Below, piece by piece: positions 32,640 to 44,000 of a stretch of 64,000 nucleotides of DNA. The first letter of the stretch is position 1. Each line of letters starts with the position of its first letter. Under the pieces are notes generated by a model. The model searched no databases. It saw nothing but the letters and a program-made list of their open reading frames with translations, and was not told where the DNA came from. Position numbers and translations under genes: made by a program. This DNA comes from Rapana venosa (taxonomy: Eukaryota; Mollusca; Gastropoda; Neogastropoda; Muricidae), in NCBI GenBank assembly GCA_028751875.1, contig CM054153.1, positions 27,558,552 to 27,622,551 on the forward strand, in the 5' to 3' direction.

Positions 32640-33420
32640 ATTTCTGATTACTGCTTATTATGTCAACATTAGCAGCTGAGCCATATGGCAAAAAGTTCTC
32701 TAACGTTATCAGTAATAAACCAGTTTTTGTTAAAATGCGAGTTTCTGCTCGTTCTGTAAGGCTTGTTTCAAAATTTTAAGCATATTAAATAGACTTCATG
32801 TGGAGCACTTTCTCTGCTATATCGGTATTCCGGAACAAAAGTTTCCAATGTTTTTTGTCCACAGTTTCAGGGAAACCTAGAGCAGACTATTTTCATACAA
32901 ATGTCAGAGCTGTCGATTATGCCATCTTCTTACTCAGCCTCTGATCTCTAGGTAAAGCTGTCAGAGAAAGCATCAGTAGCTTTTGTGCCTCTCCCATCTT
33001 CAAGTATAAACAGCATCAACCCTTTTTTTTTTTTGGGGGGGGGGGGGGGGTGGAAGGGGCTTTGTGAGATGTCTAGACAAGTGTACAGAGTTCCTCCATA
33101 TGTTTTTCTTCTGACATCTTTGTAATGGCATGTCAGCTCACCTCTACTTCTAAAGGCGTTGAGTGTTATTTGCTAATGCTCTTCTGGATCTAGGAATCAC
33201 GTGAGCGGGTCTACAGTCTCTGTATGCGGAAGGGAGGGAAAGGGGAAGAAAAGACTTCGTCTTGTGACTGCACTTGTGTTTGGGTAAGGACTATGCTTTC
33301 TATACTACTGCTGTCCCGGCTACGATTTTTGTGAACAACCCGGAGTAAATTGTTGTTTCCCTTAGCTCTGGTAGCTCTCAAGTGTTTGTGCTCATTTCCA
33401 TTATCCCCTGTGCACTGCTT
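32640..33420 (+). repeat. segmental duplication block 2d, left copy
   Basis: Collinear with 46490-46960: CAAATGTCAGAGCTG / CAAATGCCAGAGCTG, a poly-T/poly-G junction (33027-33052) in both, TTCTTCTGACATCTTTGTAA / TGTTCTGACATCTCCGTAAT, ATGGCATGTCAGCTCAC / TAGCATGTCAGCTCAC. No coding sense. Confidence 0.85.
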
Positions 33421-33574
33421 CTACAACATCAGCAACAGTCTTATCACAAGTCTTGCAGTCTTTAGGGAAAGGGGGCTTCGTTAATAGCAGCTTCTCAGGC
33501 GTGTATACATATAAAATATCAGATTGGAGGTGGATGGCTTCCTTCGCAATATCGTTGGATTCCGATTTTTTTTT

Positions 33575-33960
33575 TCGTACTTCGGTTAGAGTTCCGAGAT
33601 TCACCAATGGTGAGATTTTGCATGTGCGACCGTTTTTACCCACTTTTAAAGGAAGCCACACTTCCACTTCGGGGATGATGGCTGAACACGACACCAATGT
33701 GCATGCGGGTTTGTTGGGGGGGTTTTGCTAATTTTGTTATCCGTTCCTACCGGCAAGAAATGGCATACACTTCCGAAAGGCGGAGAGGATTTTTAACGTA
33801 TGCACACCAAGGCGTTCTGCAAGCGTTAGCAACGCGGGACCTTGGTTCAGAATATCTTTGAGGGGGAATGGATTCGGTAGTGATGTTAATTCCCGGGGAT
33901 AATCCCCTCGAACAGGTGTGTCGGTGGTGGCTCGATCCCGGGTCGTCAATCACGAAATCC
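33575..33960 (-). mobile_element. SINE group II, full length
   Basis: Reversed tail AGATTCACCAATGGTGAGAT, CACTTCCACTTCGGGGATGA, reversed body (TCCGTTCCTACCGGCAAGAA) and reversed head with GGCTCGATCCCGGGTC (box B) near 33930. It sits between duplication blocks 2d and 2e and has no counterpart in the right copy. Confidence 0.87.
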
Positions 33961-34150
33961 CGAAATTTCTGCCCTGGCTACGAAAACTTTATCAGCCAGA
34001 AATTTTCACACATCCCCATTTATTTGATGCACTGTCACCTCAAATGTACGTCTCGTGGCCGTCTGGGTTAAAACACACTACATCTTCATAAATATAAGAA
34101 AGTAGAGAGTTGGAGACGGAGGAGAGGAAGAAGCTGAAGGAATGAATAGG
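33961..34150 (+). repeat. segmental duplication block 2e, left copy
   Basis: Similar to 47290-47470: GATGCACTGTCACCTCAAAT / GATGCTCTGTCACCCCTAAT, TACGTC, then GGAGGAGAGGAAGAAGCTGA-like purine-rich sequence. Confidence 0.65.
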
Positions 34151-34302
34151 TACAGAAAAAAGACAACAATATAAAAAATTCCATTTTTTTTATGATGATG
34201 CTAGAGAGAACTGCATTTTAAAGTAAGATTCAACTTATCTACATACATTTTAACACATTTTTTAAATCTGTAACTGATCATAACGCTGCAAAGCGCGCTG
34301 TG

Positions 34303-34465
34303 CGTGTATGTGTGTGGTGTGGTGTGTGTGGTGTGTGTAGTGTAGTGTAGTGTGGTGTGGTGTGTTTGTGTGAGTGTGTGTATGTGTGTTGTGTGTGTGT
34401 GTTGTTAGAGTGTGTGTGTGTGGTGGGGGGGGGGGGGGAGGAGAGAGAGAGAGAGAGAGAGAGAG
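34303..34465. repeat. (TG)n/(TGTAG) variants, poly-G and (GA)n
   Basis: Degenerate TG/TGG/TAG repeats 34303-34420, G-run near 34423-34438 and GA run to 34465. Confidence 0.9.
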
Positions 34466-34739
34466 TGCGCAATTATGTAAATATGTCAGCAAGCGCATAC
34501 CAATGTACGTAAGTCCAATGTCATCAGCATAATATTTACATCCTCTTTCAGTTGATAAATCACTTTGCATAACCAACTCAACTTCCTCAAAATTAAAACT
34601 GTGGCGCTTAAAATGTGACATCACTGGATAATATGCTATTTGTCGTCTTTTAATATCACGAAATTATTATCTACAGCGAGAGGGCGTTTTTTTCTTAAAT
34701 CTCTGAAGACATAATCATGTTGGTAATACATATATATCA

Positions 34740-34965
34740 TATTTCATATGAGCCGTTATTTGGACATCGGAAATCAGAATGGGGCCGTTGCAGCCATCAT
34801 CTTCCACTTACAGACAAACGAGGTCCTTGGCTACTGCCAAGAAATGCCAAGAACCATCAGGAACAGGGGGGAGGGGGTGGATACATCCTATCAGAGTGGT
34901 GGTTTTAACCAAATCGTAGTTTGGGTGGTAACAGGCCATCATTTTGGCTTTTGCTTCAGAAGAGA

Positions 34966-34967
<2 letters not shown>
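34740..34967 (+). repeat. segmental duplication block 2f, left copy
   Basis: Collinear with 47900-48075: GCCAAGAAATGCCAAGAACC / GCCAAGAAATGCCCAAAACC, ATCAGGA, GTTTGGGTGGTAACAGGCCA / TTTGAGTGGTGATGGGCCAT and TTCTGGCTTTTGCTTCA-type. The (TG)n array begins where homology ends. Confidence 0.82.
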
Positions 34968-35041
<74 letters not shown>

Positions 35042-35262
35042 TGTTTCCCTCTCTCATGTGTATGATTTTGTTCATTTGATATTTATAGATGTTGTAACTT
35101 GCATAAATTGTAGTTCTGATCGTTTCCATGTTCCTTCCCCTTTCCTCCTCCTTCAACCTTTTCATTCTTCTCTGCTTCCTCCTCTTGTTCTCTTCCTGTT
35201 CTATTTTTCTTCCCTTTTGTCTTATCCTCTACATAAACTAATAATGATAAATACTGCACACA

Positions 35263-35322
<60 letters not shown>

Positions 35323-35405
35323 TCTCTCTCTCTCAAATAAAGATCATTCATTCATCCTCTCTCATCTCTCTCTCTCTCTCTTTCTCCATCCCTCCCTCTC
35401 TCTCA
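34968..35405. repeat. (TG)n and (CT)n arrays
   Basis: TG run 34968-35043, CT run 35265-35334 and CT patch 35358-35405. Confidence 0.95.
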
Positions 35406-35530
35406 TATCTGTCCTGTGTATACAACTATCTCTATTCCGTTTGCTTATGCATGTTTACATTTTACCTAATTCTTTAGACATTTCACTATTGTTTGTTTAA
35501 TTGAATGTTTGGTTGATTATTTACCTTTTG

Positions 35531-35600
35531 GACTGAGGGCTGGATGAAAAAAAGCCACCATTGTGCTTACTCTTTTCCCTCTATAAAAACTGTTCATTCA
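35531..35600 (+). mobile_element. SINE group I tail, diverged
   Basis: GGGCTGGATGAAAAAAAGCC, GTGCTTACTCTTTTCCCTCT and a TAAAAA end followed by a CT array, as at 8445 and 25279. Confidence 0.65.
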
Positions 35601-35643
35601 TTCTCTCTCTCTCTCATCCTCTCTCTCTCTCTCTTTGTATTTC

Positions 35644-35718
<75 letters not shown>

Positions 35719-35747
35719 CTCCCTCCTCCTCACCCGGTACCCTTCAT

Positions 35748-35811
<64 letters not shown>

Positions 35812-35817
35812 CTCTCG
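35597..35817. repeat. (CT)n arrays
   Basis: CT runs at 35597-35633, 35651-35718 and 35752-35817. Left border of the 1.2-kb coding-like island. Confidence 0.96.
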
Positions 35818-35880
35818 GTGACGGGACGAGAACTGAACAGGTGTGCTGTTAGTAAGCTGCTGCAAATTTTTGCATTTTAG

Positions 35881-36765
35881 CTTCAAAATGTCAGTTACTG
35901 GCCTTCCAGCAACTGTAATAACAACTTTAAACGCCCTGCTGATCGACAACGTCGTATCGAGTTGGAAAGTCGCGGGGTAGAGCGGCAGCGTTGTGTTCGT
36001 CTTGCGAATGAAGCCAGCTGACAAGTCAGTGTCAACAGAAATGGCGGGCCAGGTGCTGAACCGTAACTCCGTGTTCAGTACTATCGCAAAAAGCCCCCAT
36101 GTCAAATCCGTCGCGATGTTCAAAGAAGCAGACAACACCAAGAAAGACAGGCAAGTCGCCAATGTGACAATGACAGTGTCTTGGAAGAGCCAGTCTTGTG
36201 TAACATTGACTCCCTGCTCGATGTGGAAACAGAAGAAAAACAAACCAGTGTGTACACAGAACTGTGTGTCAGCAGTGAATTGAATGCCTCGGCCACACCA
36301 GATTCACTTGATCTACTGTGTGATCCAGCAACAGACAGCAAGATCGGTGTGTCTTCTGAGGCGTCTGATGTGCAGGAAGAGCTGACAGTTGGCTGCACAG
36401 TGTATGACTCTGATACTGGTATTGTGAAACAGTATGTGTCTACTCTAACTGACAAACGTGTGCAGCATCGATTAAGGGACAGCAAGAGAAACACATGGTT
36501 TCGAAAGGTGGTGGTACATAGTTTGGTTGATCAAAACATTGTGATGTGTGAATCAGATGACATCACCCTGGAATACTCTTGGAATGGAGATCCTGGCGAG
36601 GAATCTAAGTGTGTGTTCTGGTACATCAAGCAAGAAGAGAAAAACATGTTGCCAGAAGAACGTGTCAGGCTTGCCAGACTTCGTAAAGGGAAACAGTGTA
36701 CTAACACACAACACACAGCGACAGTGGTGGTGCTGAGCAGGAGTTACATCATCTTCGGGACCTGA
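35881..36765 (+). pseudogene. orphan coding-like region, unrecognised
   Basis: One frame runs 295 codons from just after a TAG (35878) to the TGA at 36763-36765. It is broken only by TGA at 36019 and TAA at 36064, leaving 232 uninterrupted sense codons (36067-36762). The N-terminal part is Arg/Gln-rich with repeated RQ/ER units (RPADRQRRIELESRG, RRDVQRSRQHQERQASRQ). The middle is acidic (LLDVETEEKQ, SSEASDVQEELT). The C-terminal part looks globular (CTVYDSDTG, RDSKRNTWFRKVVVHSLVDQ, CVFWYIKQEEKNMLPEERVR). The first in-frame Met of the open part is only near 36543, so this is not a complete gene from an ATG. A pyrimidine-rich ATTTTAG directly precedes the frame and could be a splice acceptor. 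The fused Arg-rich repeats recall N-termini of some large animal transposons, but no transposase or helicase motif is seen. Function unknown. It could be a decayed mobile-element ORF, a retropseudogene or an exon. Confidence 0.55.
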
Positions 36766-36770
36766 TCCGG

Positions 36771-36997
36771 TCTTACATGGGCTGACTTAGCTGGCGGCTG
36801 TAGACTGGAAAAGGAAAGGCTGGTTTGAAAATTGAGACACTTGAGACACAGACAATAATGTATGAATCTTGATGTACATACCATGACTGCCATGGTTTCC
36901 ATGTCATTGTAATCGCGTCGCGTTCGATATGGTTGTTACCGCGCCACAGCGCTATATGGCTTGATTGCTAAATAGCAATAAAATTGTCAATTGTCAA
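36771..36997 (+). other. 3' untranslated-like end with AATAAA and TTGTCAA tail
   Basis: After the stop, about 200 bases lead to GCGCTATATGGCTTGATTGC, AATAAA at 36977-36982 and a duplicated TTGTCAA, then the CT array. This resembles a retroelement 3' end, and links the orphan ORF to a retrotransposed or LINE-like unit. Confidence 0.55.
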
Positions 36998-37000
36998 TCT

Positions 37001-37069
<69 letters not shown>
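36996..37069. repeat. (CT)n microsatellite
   Basis: Right border of the coding-like island. Confidence 0.96.
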
Positions 37070-37072
<3 letters not shown>

Positions 37073-37507
37073 ACCTCTCTATAAAGCCAAGCCTTCTTGG
37101 TATAACACCCAGTCTCTAAATTTCTGTATACTCTTTTAGTTCTTCGATATTTTTAAGGCAAATAGTTTGTCATGTACACAAAAGGAGTGGAAGATGTTCC
37201 AATCCATCTATCTCTTCTCTTGCAACATTTTTCTACTGATGGTGGCTGAACATATTCGCTTTCAAAATGCAACAACGAAAAAAAAAACAGTTATGAGACA
37301 TGCAAGGGGGAAATCACAAGAATATCTGAAGGCCTGCTTGGTCAATTACACGTGATAACACCTTGGTCAGCAGTCGTAAACGGTGACGCCAGGGGTATGC
37401 ATGCAAACCCATCATCAACGGATGTAGAAATTATGTATTTATCTTCTGCCCCAGCTCATAACTGGAAATGACTGCATGGCTGCTGCCGTTATTTTACGAC
37501 ACTTGCG

Positions 37508-37512
<5 letters not shown>
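37070..37512. other. unassigned sequence
   Basis: No element recognised. Confidence 0.5.
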
Positions 37513-37588
<76 letters not shown>

Positions 37589-37729
37589 TGTGTGTGTTTG
37601 TGTGTGTGTGTGTGTCGGGGGGGGGGGGGGGGAGGGAAGAAGCGTGAGAGGAAGGGGGCGAGGGGTACAGCTTGTACTTTTCTGGTCATCATCTTGTGTT
37701 TTGCAATCTCTCTCTCTCTCTCTCTCCCT

Positions 37730-37775
<46 letters not shown>

Positions 37776-37818
37776 CTCTCTCTCTCCCACCCCCACCCCC
37801 CCTCTCTTTCTCTCTCAT
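37513..37818. repeat. (TG)n, poly-G and (CT)n
   Basis: TG run 37513-37615 (longest TG tract in the window), G-run 37617-37632 and CT/CCCC arrays 37706-37818. Confidence 0.96.
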
Positions 37819-38028
37819 CCATGCCTTCCATTCACAATAACGCCAAGCTGCATGCTTGCTTTGTTTGTGGGTTTTTTTAAGTGGGGCAGGTTGTTGCACT
37901 TGTAAACAAGTCATTATCGAAACCATTCTGTTTACCCACATCCCTTGCACCATTGAACTGCATGCCTGATATTATTATGATCCAGTGAATCTGGCCATCG
38001 TGAGGCAAATTTTTATACCATGCATTGG

Positions 38029-38030
<2 letters not shown>

Positions 38031-38079
<49 letters not shown>
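38031..38079. repeat. (CA)n microsatellite with GCGC start
   Basis: GCGCGCGCA followed by a CA run. Confidence 0.96.
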
Positions 38080-38080
<1 letters not shown>

Positions 38081-38688
38081 AGTCATTAAAAATAATTTCA
38101 AATTTGAAAACATCTCTAAACCAGCTAAAAACTGCAAAAAGACTATAACATAAAATAAAAAGTTTGTGTAAATCAGATGGTATTCTCATGTTTTCTTTGT
38201 ACGTCTAATATGCACCAAAACACTTTTAAAAAAATACCCGTAAATTTATGCTTATCAATCCTTCGAGGTCTAAGTTTAATAATTCAAATAACTCTGCATA
38301 GCCTTCACATCAGAGATGATAACAAAACACTAAAATAGTTATGAAATATCGGGAAATATTTAATCATTATTATCCCTTTGTATTGCCACAATCAGAAGTA
38401 TCTAACTAATATCTAAATATCAAAAATGTTGCATTTGATAAACCATTGGTATTTCTAAATATAATACTGGACCATTGGTAGCTTCTTTAAACAATTGTCT
38501 GAAACGTCTTGGTCCCTAGCAAAAAGTCCTTGATCACAGCACTATTAATGGATGTTTTCGGATCAAAATGACACTGCAGTACGTCAACTGATGTATTTAT
38601 CTTCCGAACAAGTTTTAATTGAACTTACAGTCAGAACCATTCTCTTTTCAAAGGGACGCATCTTCGATCTCGATCATGTAATGTGTCT
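38080..38688. other. repeat-poor AT-rich stretch
   Basis: About 600 bases free of microsatellites and SINEs, unusual for this half of the window. Adjacent to the exon-like frame on the minus strand. Confidence 0.5.
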
Positions 38689-38751
38689 TTATTCAAACGT
38701 AAACTGACAATGACACCACATAGACCTGATAAGATTAATATTTCGCTTACT

Positions 38752-38930
38752 TAATGTATTTTTTTCTTTGGCGTTGCTGACCATAGTCTTCAGTATTTCA
38801 GTCTTGTATCTATATAAAAAATGAACAGCGTGTCTCAACTCTTCAGCAGTCCCAACAACTTCTGTTGAAGGACCTGTCTTCGTGTTTGAGCCCTTGTCGG
38901 ATGTCTTGGTGTGCTGGGCACTTCCCACGA
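38752..38930 (-). CDS. candidate exon, unrecognised
   Basis: Minus-strand frame with protein-like composition: HTKTSDKGSNTKTGPSTEVV, GTAEELRHAVHFLYRYKTEI, LKTMVSNAKEKN. It is open from beyond 38960 to a stop at 38689. A good splice donor (A then GTAAGC) lies near 38752, and GTGCCCAG upstream near 38922 could serve as acceptor after a T-rich tract. The predicted amphipathic helix (EELRHAVHFLYRYKTEILKT) supports coding sense. No family recognised and no neighbouring exon found. A chance frame of about 60-80 codons is not excluded. Confidence 0.3.
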
Positions 38931-39094
38931 GTGCACAGTGAATACGAAAATTGGATATTAAAAAAAAGGTTGGATTAAGTCCAGATTTGAAGAAGCTGAG
39001 GCGTGGATTACGTCAAGATCTGAAGGAGCTTAGAACGAGAGCTGCACAGATTGCTAAAACGACAGGGTACCGGGCAGTCTCGTGACATCGGATA

Positions 39095-39365
39095 TCGCTC
39101 GTCTTCAAATTTCAGAGAGAGTGAAGTGTCAGACTTTGAAATGGCTACTCGCTAACATAACCAGGGGACCAGTGGTCGTTTTTTTCTTGTCTGTGCTCCG
39201 CCCCTTGTTCCCTGTGTACGTGTGTGATAAAGACTGGGTCAAGCTAAAGTTTTGTCTTTCATGACCGTCAGTGTCTCTCTTCTTTTCGTGATCTTCGCGA
39301 ACATCAGCTCCTAATTAGACGTAGCAAAGGAGATTGTCTCCTGCAAACGAGATGAACTGACAGTT

Positions 39366-39440
<75 letters not shown>

Positions 39441-40170
39441 GTCTTCTTGCTGCACTGTTCATCCCCTTTTCCTTCTTAAGAGTCCATTACTCTCTGGTAT
39501 GACCAGTTCATCCTGCTTTTCTCCGATGCTGTCGTTATGTGTATTTCTGCCGGAGGCAAGTCCAGTTAAGCCACACTTCCACATACATCAACAGAAAAGC
39601 TGTGTGTCAATTTCTCAGAGTCCAGATCTATTTGCAGAACCAAAAGCCCTGAACCAGCTTGCATTCTCTGTTTATCCTGCCCCAGTTTTATGCTGTTATT
39701 TGTACACTGTTATCAACTTAAGAACGCACAGGATTGAAAATTGAGCTACGCTCATAACATCTGGACACCTCTTTCTGTTTGTCAGACATCCCTGATTGAA
39801 GACGCGTATAGAAACCAGAGCTTGTAAAACGAGCAGCGTTTCTTGGTTTCGGAGGTAAGTACCTATCCAAGGTTCACTGTCATTAGACTGAAGATTGGGG
39901 TGATGATGACGTACTTATCTCCAGACAACTGCTCATGATCCCTGGTCTTCATTGTCCGATTCCTGACCATTCCTTCAGGACGATGGCTTGTATTTCTCCC
40001 CATCCCCAGATTCATGGTCATCATGCATTTATCTTTTTTTTCTGATCACACCCTTTCTCTTCTTCATGTGTAGTTCTTTTCTGCGTTTGTTGTTAAGATT
40101 TCTGTGTTGATATGACAATAAAGCATCCTATTTTATTGTAAACCTCTTTCCCTTTTTCAGTTCAATGACG
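39095..40170 (+). repeat. segmental duplication block 1, right copy
   Basis: Right partner of 12582-13915 (see there). Contains a CT array at 39368-39441 at the position of the short C/CT patch in the left copy, showing array growth after duplication. Confidence 0.85.
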
Positions 40171-40302
40171 ATTCGTTTTTACAGGACCATGAACTAAATG
40201 CAGAGTTGTCGTTATGCGCCGCTCCCTTTTCTGTTTGTTGTTAAGTGTCCTGATGATGTAAAAATCCATGTTTCCAGTGATGTTCTCTTTTATTTTATCC
40301 AT

Positions 40303-40331
40303 ATGTGTGTGTGTGTGTGTGTGTGTGAGTG

Positions 40332-40389
<58 letters not shown>

Positions 40390-40610
40390 CTCTGGGAGAG
40401 AAAAAGATACAGAAAAAGAGAGACAACAAACATATCATGTGTCTAGGATTCTATCAGACTTCTCTCAGTAGGTTGACTAATTAGAGAATAAATTATTAAG
40501 TGCGTCATTATGGGAAGAGGAGGAGGAGGAGGAAGAAGAAGAACAAAAACAACAAGAATAGCAGCAGTAGTAACAGCAGAAGCAACAGTAGTAGTGGCGG
40601 TATATTGTTA
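40303..40610. repeat. (TG)n with CG core; AGG/AAG/CAG triplets
   Basis: TG run 40303-40386 with GCGCGCGCGC near 40332; triplet-rich GAGGAGGAG, GAAGAAG and AGCAGTAG 40515-40610. Confidence 0.92.
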
Positions 40611-40659
40611 AGAGTTCTTGTTGTTGTTGAATAAATGGCTTTATCAGATATATCCTCCA

Positions 40660-40899
40660 CTGCCGCTGAGACAGGACAGTGTCAGTGTGTGTGGGCGATA
40701 GCCTTCAGAAAACAGGGCCGTGGTTTTAGTGCTACAGTTCATCAGAATTGTCTCTCGCTTCACGTGGCGGGTAACGACATAACGACGGCTGCTGAGACAG
40801 CGGGAAATGAAAGCTACAGGACGACTGGAAGGGAAGACAGTGAGAGATGATGGCCAGAGACTGACTGCCCTACTGGTAGATTTGATGGTCATGTTTGGG

Positions 40900-40934
<35 letters not shown>
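40660..40934 (+). repeat. segmental duplication block 1 continuation, right copy, plus (CA)n
   Basis: 40660-40895 is nearly identical to 15610-15840. The homology ends exactly at GATGGTCATGTTTGGGTT in both. A CA run (40902-40934) follows here, and unrelated sequence follows in the left copy. Confidence 0.9.
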
Positions 40935-40935
<1 letters not shown>

Positions 40936-41412
40936 GTTCAAGACAGCCTTCATTAATTTTGGTTGGTATATTCCCCTCACATGCAACCTTCCTCTTTACA
41001 GCTTTTCCTGTTTACAGCTCGCCCCTCCACTTCCTATCTGTTTACGCCTTTTCTGTTTTGACACAGGTTTTATCCATAGTAAAAAAAATATTTTAAAAAA
41101 TTAAGCAAAAACCTTTTCGCCTAAGAAAATAACGGCAGTAAACTCCGTAAATGAAGTGGGTGTGCGTGTTTATTGTATCCCCTTTGTTGCCGTTTTTGGA
41201 TTAATAAATGTGTGAGGCATGCAGTGAGAACGGCTTTCTTTTCTTCTCAGTTGAGAAGCTGATCATCGGTTAGGTAATAGGGGTGTTAAAAGGTGGAGGA
41301 AGGAATAAGCAGTTATCATCAAAGCACTTTACAGAATGTTAGCTCTTGGTGTGTCGAAATGTTCCCGTTTCTTGATGATAAAGCTTTCATTTCTATCTTC
41401 AGATTTGTTGTG

Positions 41413-41414
<2 letters not shown>
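40935..41414. other. unassigned sequence
   Basis: No element recognised. Confidence 0.5.
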
Positions 41415-41462
<48 letters not shown>

Positions 41463-41545
41463 CTCTATCTCTTTCTCTCTCTCTCTCTTCTTACCCCCTT
41501 CTCCTCTTGTCCCTTCTCATACCCTTCCCTTTCTGTTCCTCTTTA

Positions 41546-41633
<88 letters not shown>

Positions 41634-41746
41634 AGAGAGAGAGAGGGGGGGGAGAGAGGAGGGGGGGGGGGAGAGAGAGAGAGAGAGGGAGGAGGGGAGA
41701 GAGAGAGAGAGAGAGAGAGAAGAGAGGAGAGGAGAGAGAGAGAGAG
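41415..41746. repeat. (CA)n, (CA)n-(GA)n and GGGGG arrays
   Basis: CA runs 41415-41460 and 41549-41600, then GA with G-runs to 41746. The several long frames here are dinucleotide translations. Confidence 0.96.
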
Positions 41747-41984
41747 TACAAACCAGACACCTATGCAACTTATCGGATCAAGGATACGAAATGGCCGGAA
41801 ACTTGGCCAGGGCACCAGGTCCCTCTATATTCATTTTTTCAGCCAACCGCTAAGGAGGCAGTCTCGATGCACGTCTGACCTACACAGTTATCTAGTGTAT
41901 GTGGAATACTATTGTAGGCAATAGCAAATTCATGACAGGCAAAGTGGAACTTGAGCGCCAAGTCTTCTATCTTTTTTTTTTTTT

Positions 41985-42067
41985 TACTGGTTCTTCAGCC
42001 AGAGCTCCGAAGTTCGCCAATCGTGAGATATTTGTGCATGCGACCGTTTTTTGCCCAGATTCAAGTC
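41985..42067 (-). mobile_element. SINE group II tail fragment
   Basis: Plus strand reads TCAGCCAGAGCTCCGAAGTT, CGCCAATCGTGAGATATTTG and GCATGCGACCGTTTTT, the reversed group II 3' end. Confidence 0.78.
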
Positions 42068-42842
42068 TAATTTTCAAACATCAATCTCCCATAGAAGGCA
42101 TGCTGCTAGATTTGTAATACTATGTGCTACAAACTTTTGTCGATGGTAATAATAAAACACTTTTATTCACAAGGGTGTTTTTCTTAAAATTGATCTACCC
42201 CTTTTGCTTATTACGTATTTTGTTTCCAGCGACGATTTCACTTCAGTGGTCCCTGCACCCAGCTCATCTAAAGCTACTTATTGATGGAGTTGGATGTGAC
42301 AAGATCTTCTTACGTGCGGCAAGCACAGTTAATAAGAAAACACAATAGTAAGGTCAGTAATCATCATGCTGAAAGGTGGGGAGGGGAAGGGTAACTGAGG
42401 GGCAAGAGAGCTCGTTATTTTTCTCTGCCCCTTTCTGGTTTACAACTGAAAATTGTTGAATGGTTAAAGTATTCAGAGTTATCATTTTATTGGTCAGTCT
42501 CGATGGTAACTAGGGGAAATTAAAAACGGAAACGGTTTAATCTCCAAAGTTATCATCATAATAAATGCAGAGCTGGAGTGCCTATATTTCCTGCGTGTGT
42601 GTGTCATTATGCAGGAAATAAAATATGCACCCGAAATATTGTATATATCCCGTCAGTATTTGGTGGTTTGTGAAACTGAATAGTCATCCAAGGCTCTGCT
42701 GATGCAGTTTCTTTTTTTATGCATCAATTCAAGTTTTGGTAAGTGAATTTAATGTAGACGTACCCTACCATTAACAAAATGAAATGTTCAATAACAGCAA
42801 AGACCAGTCACACCCTCCACCCCCCCCCCCTTCCCACCCCCC
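42068..42842. other. unassigned sequence
   Basis: AT-rich; C-rich tract near 42818-42845. No gene recognised. Confidence 0.5.
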
Positions 42843-43052
42843 CAGACAGGCAACCTCTTAGTGTTCCCCTCCACCTCTCTGATGTCAGGGTGAAAGCCGT
42901 TCTGTGATGGGGGTGAGGCTTTTGCTGTGGGCATGACTGCAACATGCTGGGCAATAAAGCCCATTTGTCTTCTGGGCTCCTTGTAAGATCACTGTGTCGA
43001 TCAGTCTGTCCATGTTTTATAACAGTTCTCTCTCTCTCTCTCTCTCCTCTCT

Positions 43053-43091
<39 letters not shown>

Positions 43092-43096
43092 CACTC

Positions 43097-43139
<43 letters not shown>

Positions 43140-43200
43140 CACTTGCACTCTCTCTCCTCCTCTTGCACACGCACACACACACACTCTCTCCCTCTCTCTA
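42843..43200 (+). repeat. block 3, direct copy, with (CT)n-(CA)n array
   Basis: 42843-43005 is the inverted partner of 19874-20030. A CT array with CA patches (43025-43200) follows, matching the GA array beside the other copy. Confidence 0.8.
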
Positions 43201-43560
43201 TTCGCATGCACCTACACCCTGGCGCGCAAATAATTGCAGTCTCAAAGGTCAAATTCCCCTTTCCTTTACTGTAAGAAAGCTGTAATAATGGTGAAACCTG
43301 TAAAGAAGAATATTCTCCTTCTTTGACCCACAAGATAGAAATGGGAAAAAAGAGCATGTAGCTTTTTTTTAAAAATCAGACTCCAAAATAATAACTAAAT
43401 CCTATTGTATTTTGATTATCTCCAAGTTATTTGTAAATATAGCCAATATTTCGTGAGCTATGATATGGCTCCGTTTTCTTGATTTCCAAGCTTTACATAT
43501 GAATAAATAGGCTATGTGATTATCTTTTTTTCAAGTTGTCTACTGTGATGGTGGTGATGG
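43201..43560. other. unassigned AT-rich sequence
   Basis: No element recognised. Confidence 0.5.
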
Positions 43561-43588
43561 TATGTGTGTGTGTGTGTGCGTGTGTGTG

Positions 43589-43629
<41 letters not shown>

Positions 43630-43650
43630 GCGCGCGCGCGCGTGCGTGTC
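43561..43650. repeat. (TG)n-(TGCG)n-(CG)n array
   Basis: TG units grade into TGCG tetramers and then CG alternation. Potential Z-DNA. Confidence 0.96.
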
Positions 43651-43771
43651 TCTGAGCATATTTTAATATTCTAGATTTGTATCGACCATCTCGCAGAGAA
43701 AAGTCACACCTTTACAATGTAACAGCCATTTTGATATTTGATTTTATACATGCTAAGCTAGATTTTTCAAC

Positions 43772-44000
43772 ACAACCAAGCGCCATAGGTGTCTGTCTGA
43801 AAGTTAACAGTCTTGAGTTAAACTTTTACCGTTGACCAACCCCTATAGGAACCCACTGCGAAGAAAATTAGTTAACTAAAATAGGGCTTCGTTGATAGTT
43901 ACCGACGTGAAGATCACGGTACATTAATTTTTTACATTTCACCTAACTGTATTGAGATGTTTCCCCAAATCCATTGAAACCTTTAAGGAACAATGAGAAG
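43772..44000 (+). repeat. segmental duplication block 2a, right copy
   Basis: Right partner of 26858-27110: TAGGTGTCTGTCTGAAAGTT, GAAGAAAATTAGTTAAC, GATCACGGTACATTAAT. Confidence 0.7.

Noticed and set aside
33401..33697. 98-residue minus-strand protein
   Set aside because: Most of it is the reversed group II SINE tail (IPEVEVWLP and KISPLVN are SINE translations).
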